7,143 nt of DNA, from NCBI GenBank assembly GCA_003450915.1, contig DMEM01000181.1, positions 1 through 7,143 on the forward strand, given 5' to 3'. Below the pieces are notes generated by a model. The model saw nothing but the letters and a program-made list of their open reading frames with translations, did not search any database and was not told the origin of the DNA. Made by a program: the position numbers and the translations under genes. Of the stretch, positions 5,823-7,143 are shown in pieces. Every line of letters begins with the position of its first letter. The first letter of the stretch is position 1. Source of the DNA: Alphaproteobacteria bacterium. Its GTDB lineage: Bacteria > Pseudomonadota > Alphaproteobacteria > UBA1280 > UBA12223.

Positions 5823-7016
5823 ATGAGAAAACTACTATTGGCTTTATTCACTTTAGCAACCTTCACTAATGAATCAAATGCTATAAATAGCGTAGAAAAA
5901 GTAAGAATTGGTGAAAACAGCGGCAACACACGTTTAGTATTTCAAGCATCAAAAACAGGTTCTTTAAATGTTAAAAAAGTATTTCAATTAAACAATCCTC
6001 CTCGCTTGGTTGTTGACCTACCTAAAACAAACTTTAAAGCCGATGTTCAACACATGAGCATTAACCCTCAAAGCCACATAAAAGAAATTCGTCAAGGAGT
6101 ATTCAACTCTAAAACACATAGAATTGTTGTTGATCTTAAACAAGGTATGAAATATAAATATTTTAAACTTGGTAAAACAAAAACAATGGGAGAAAGACTA
6201 GTTGTAGATCTTATACCAACAAAAAATGCAAAATACTATAAACCTAAACCAACAAAATCAACTTATTCAAGCAGAGGTAATAAAGTTTCTGTAAAATCTA
6301 ATGATATAAAAAGCGAGCGTAAAAGTAAATTCGTAATTATGATTGATGCCGGACACGGTGGTGTTGACCCTGGTGCTGTTGGCAAAATCAGCCGTAGAAA
6401 ATCTGTATATGAAAAAGACATTACATTAGCTATTGCTAAAAAACTGCAAAAAGAAATTAATAAATATCCAAATATGACAGCTCATTTAACTCGCTCAACT
6501 GATACTTTTGTACCATTAAGAACAAGAATTAAACGTGCTACTAAGAAAAATGCTGACCTATTCATCTCAATTCATGCTGATGCGCATGATAATAAGAGAG
6601 TAAGAGGTGGCTCTGTTTATATTTTATCAGAAAAAAGTTCTGATAGAGAGGCTGCTCGTCTAGCCCGTGTTGCCAACCGAGGTGATGAAATTGCAGGTGT
6701 TATCTTAAAAAATGAAGCACGAGATATTCAAAGTATTTTAATTGAGTTAACTCAAAGAGAAAGCATGAACAAATCAGCTCTGCTTGCTCAAGATGTTTTA
6801 AGACAAATGAAAAATGTTGTTTATGTAAAACACACTAAAGCAAAATTTGCAGGATTTGTTGTTTTAAAATCAGCTGACATTCCATCTATTTTAGTTGAAT
6901 CAAGCTATATTTCAAACCCTAAAGATAGAGCTATGCTAACAAACAGAGGCAAACAGCTACAGTTAGCAAAATCTATAGCAAAAGGTGTTAACAACTATTT
7001 ACAAAAAAACTACTAA
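5823..7016 (+). CDS. amiC: Periplasmic N-acetylmuramoyl-L-alanine amidase (AMIN + Amidase_3)
   Basis: Zinc amidase that cleaves the bond between MurNAc and the stem peptide of murein, usually to split daughter cells. Its 397 residues start with a signal peptide (about 1-20, ending SNA). An AMIN domain (about 22-135), which targets such enzymes to the septum or murein, precedes a basic Ser/Lys linker (about 136-168). The Amidase_3 domain (about 170-393) has zinc ligands H178 in DAGHGG, E197 and H251 in SIHADA, and catalytic E359 in LVESSYISN. The stretch at about 284-330 matches the extra segment that in AmiB-like enzymes forms an autoinhibitory helix relieved by EnvC/LytM-type activators; such control is inferred. 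GGGGA (5813-5817) lies 5 nt before the ATG. Only the family is certain; amiA/amiB/amiC naming is conventional. Co-transcription with the permeases is likely. Confidence 0.94.
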   Translation: MRKLLLALFTLATFTNESNAINSVEKVRIGENSGNTRLVFQASKTGSLNVKKVFQLNNPPRLVVDLPKTNFKADVQHMSINPQSHIKEIRQGVFNSKTHRIVVDLKQGMKYKYFKLGKTKTMGERLVVDLIPTKNAKYYKPKPTKSTYSSRGNKVSVKSNDIKSERKSKFVIMIDAGHGGVDPGAVGKISRRKSVYEKDITLAIAKKLQKEINKYPNMTAHLTRSTDTFVPLRTRIKRATKKNADLFISIHADAHDNKRVRGGSVYILSEKSSDREAARLARVANRGDEIAGVILKNEARDIQSILIELTQRESMNKSALLAQDVLRQMKNVVYVKHTKAKFAGFVVLKSADIPSILVESSYISNPKDRAMLTNRGKQLQLAKSIAKGVNNYLQKNY

Positions 7017-7036
7017 AGTAAATATTATTTAACGCT

Positions 7037-7062
7037 AATACCTCCTATCATAAGGAGGTATT
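7037..7062 (+). terminator. Hairpin ending the permease-amidase transcript
   Basis: A perfect 10-bp stem, AATACCTCCT (7037-7046) with AGGAGGTATT (7053-7062), closes over a 6-nt loop 20 nt after the amidase stop. It is the most stable hairpin near the gene end, but only a weak, interrupted T-rich tract follows, so termination may be inefficient or the hairpin may mainly protect the 3' end. GGTATTA at 7063-7069 can pair with TAATACC at 7036-7042 as an alternative fold. Confidence 0.55.
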
Positions 7063-7143
7063 GGTATTATTAATTTAGTCTAAAGCCTATATATTATTTC
7101 TCAAATTTACTTCAATAAAATTAATTCTAATTACCTATTCTTC

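Noticed and set aside
7070..7143. Possible start or end of a further gene at the right edge
   Set aside because: The plus strand has a short open frame near the edge but no start codon with a ribosome binding site. The minus strand has stops in all frames within the first few codons from the edge, so at most the very end of a convergent gene could be present.

Overview
The window is an AT-rich stretch with ordinary bacterial genes, most likely from an alphaproteobacterium with a reduced or AT-biased genome. Two things point there. The RNase E has its S1 domain split by a long charged insertion, as alphaproteobacterial enzymes do. The rne gene also lies divergent from an AMIN/Amidase_3 N-acetylmuramoyl-L-alanine amidase, a neighbourhood I associate with Alphaproteobacteria. 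A Rickettsiales-, Holosporales- or gut-RF32-like lineage is possible, but the sequence alone does not fix it. In-frame TGA is absent from the genes and Trp is TGG, so the standard bacterial code is adequate.

Layout from left to right. Positions 1-705 (minus strand) hold the first 235 codons of an unrecognised membrane protein whose 3' end lies outside the window. Positions 706-902 hold its strong ribosome binding site and a clean intrinsic terminator, which closes the rne transcript. Positions 903-3386 (minus) encode RNase E, with all catalytic and zinc-link residues at E. coli spacing, a Lys/Glu-rich insertion and a C-terminal Trp-Trp tail. Positions 3387-4017 are a 631-bp divergent intergenic region carrying promoter-like sequences in both directions and several inverted repeats. 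Positions 4018-7016 (plus) hold a compact three-gene set: two DppB/DppC-type ABC permease subunits 13 bp apart, then the amidase 49 bp later with no terminator between. A GC-rich hairpin at 7037-7062 probably ends this transcript. The last 80 bases contain nothing I can call.

How the genes may work together: RNase E is the housekeeping endoribonuclease of mRNA decay and rRNA maturation. The permease pair would form the membrane channel of a peptide-type ABC importer, but its binding protein and ATPases are not here. The amidase cuts stem peptides from murein. Its position behind the permeases allows, but does not prove, a link between murein cleavage and peptide uptake. I see no clearly new system. 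The most unusual items are the intergenic region with its structured, promoter-bearing segments, the permease pair lying between rne and the amidase, and the repeat-built insertion in RNase E.
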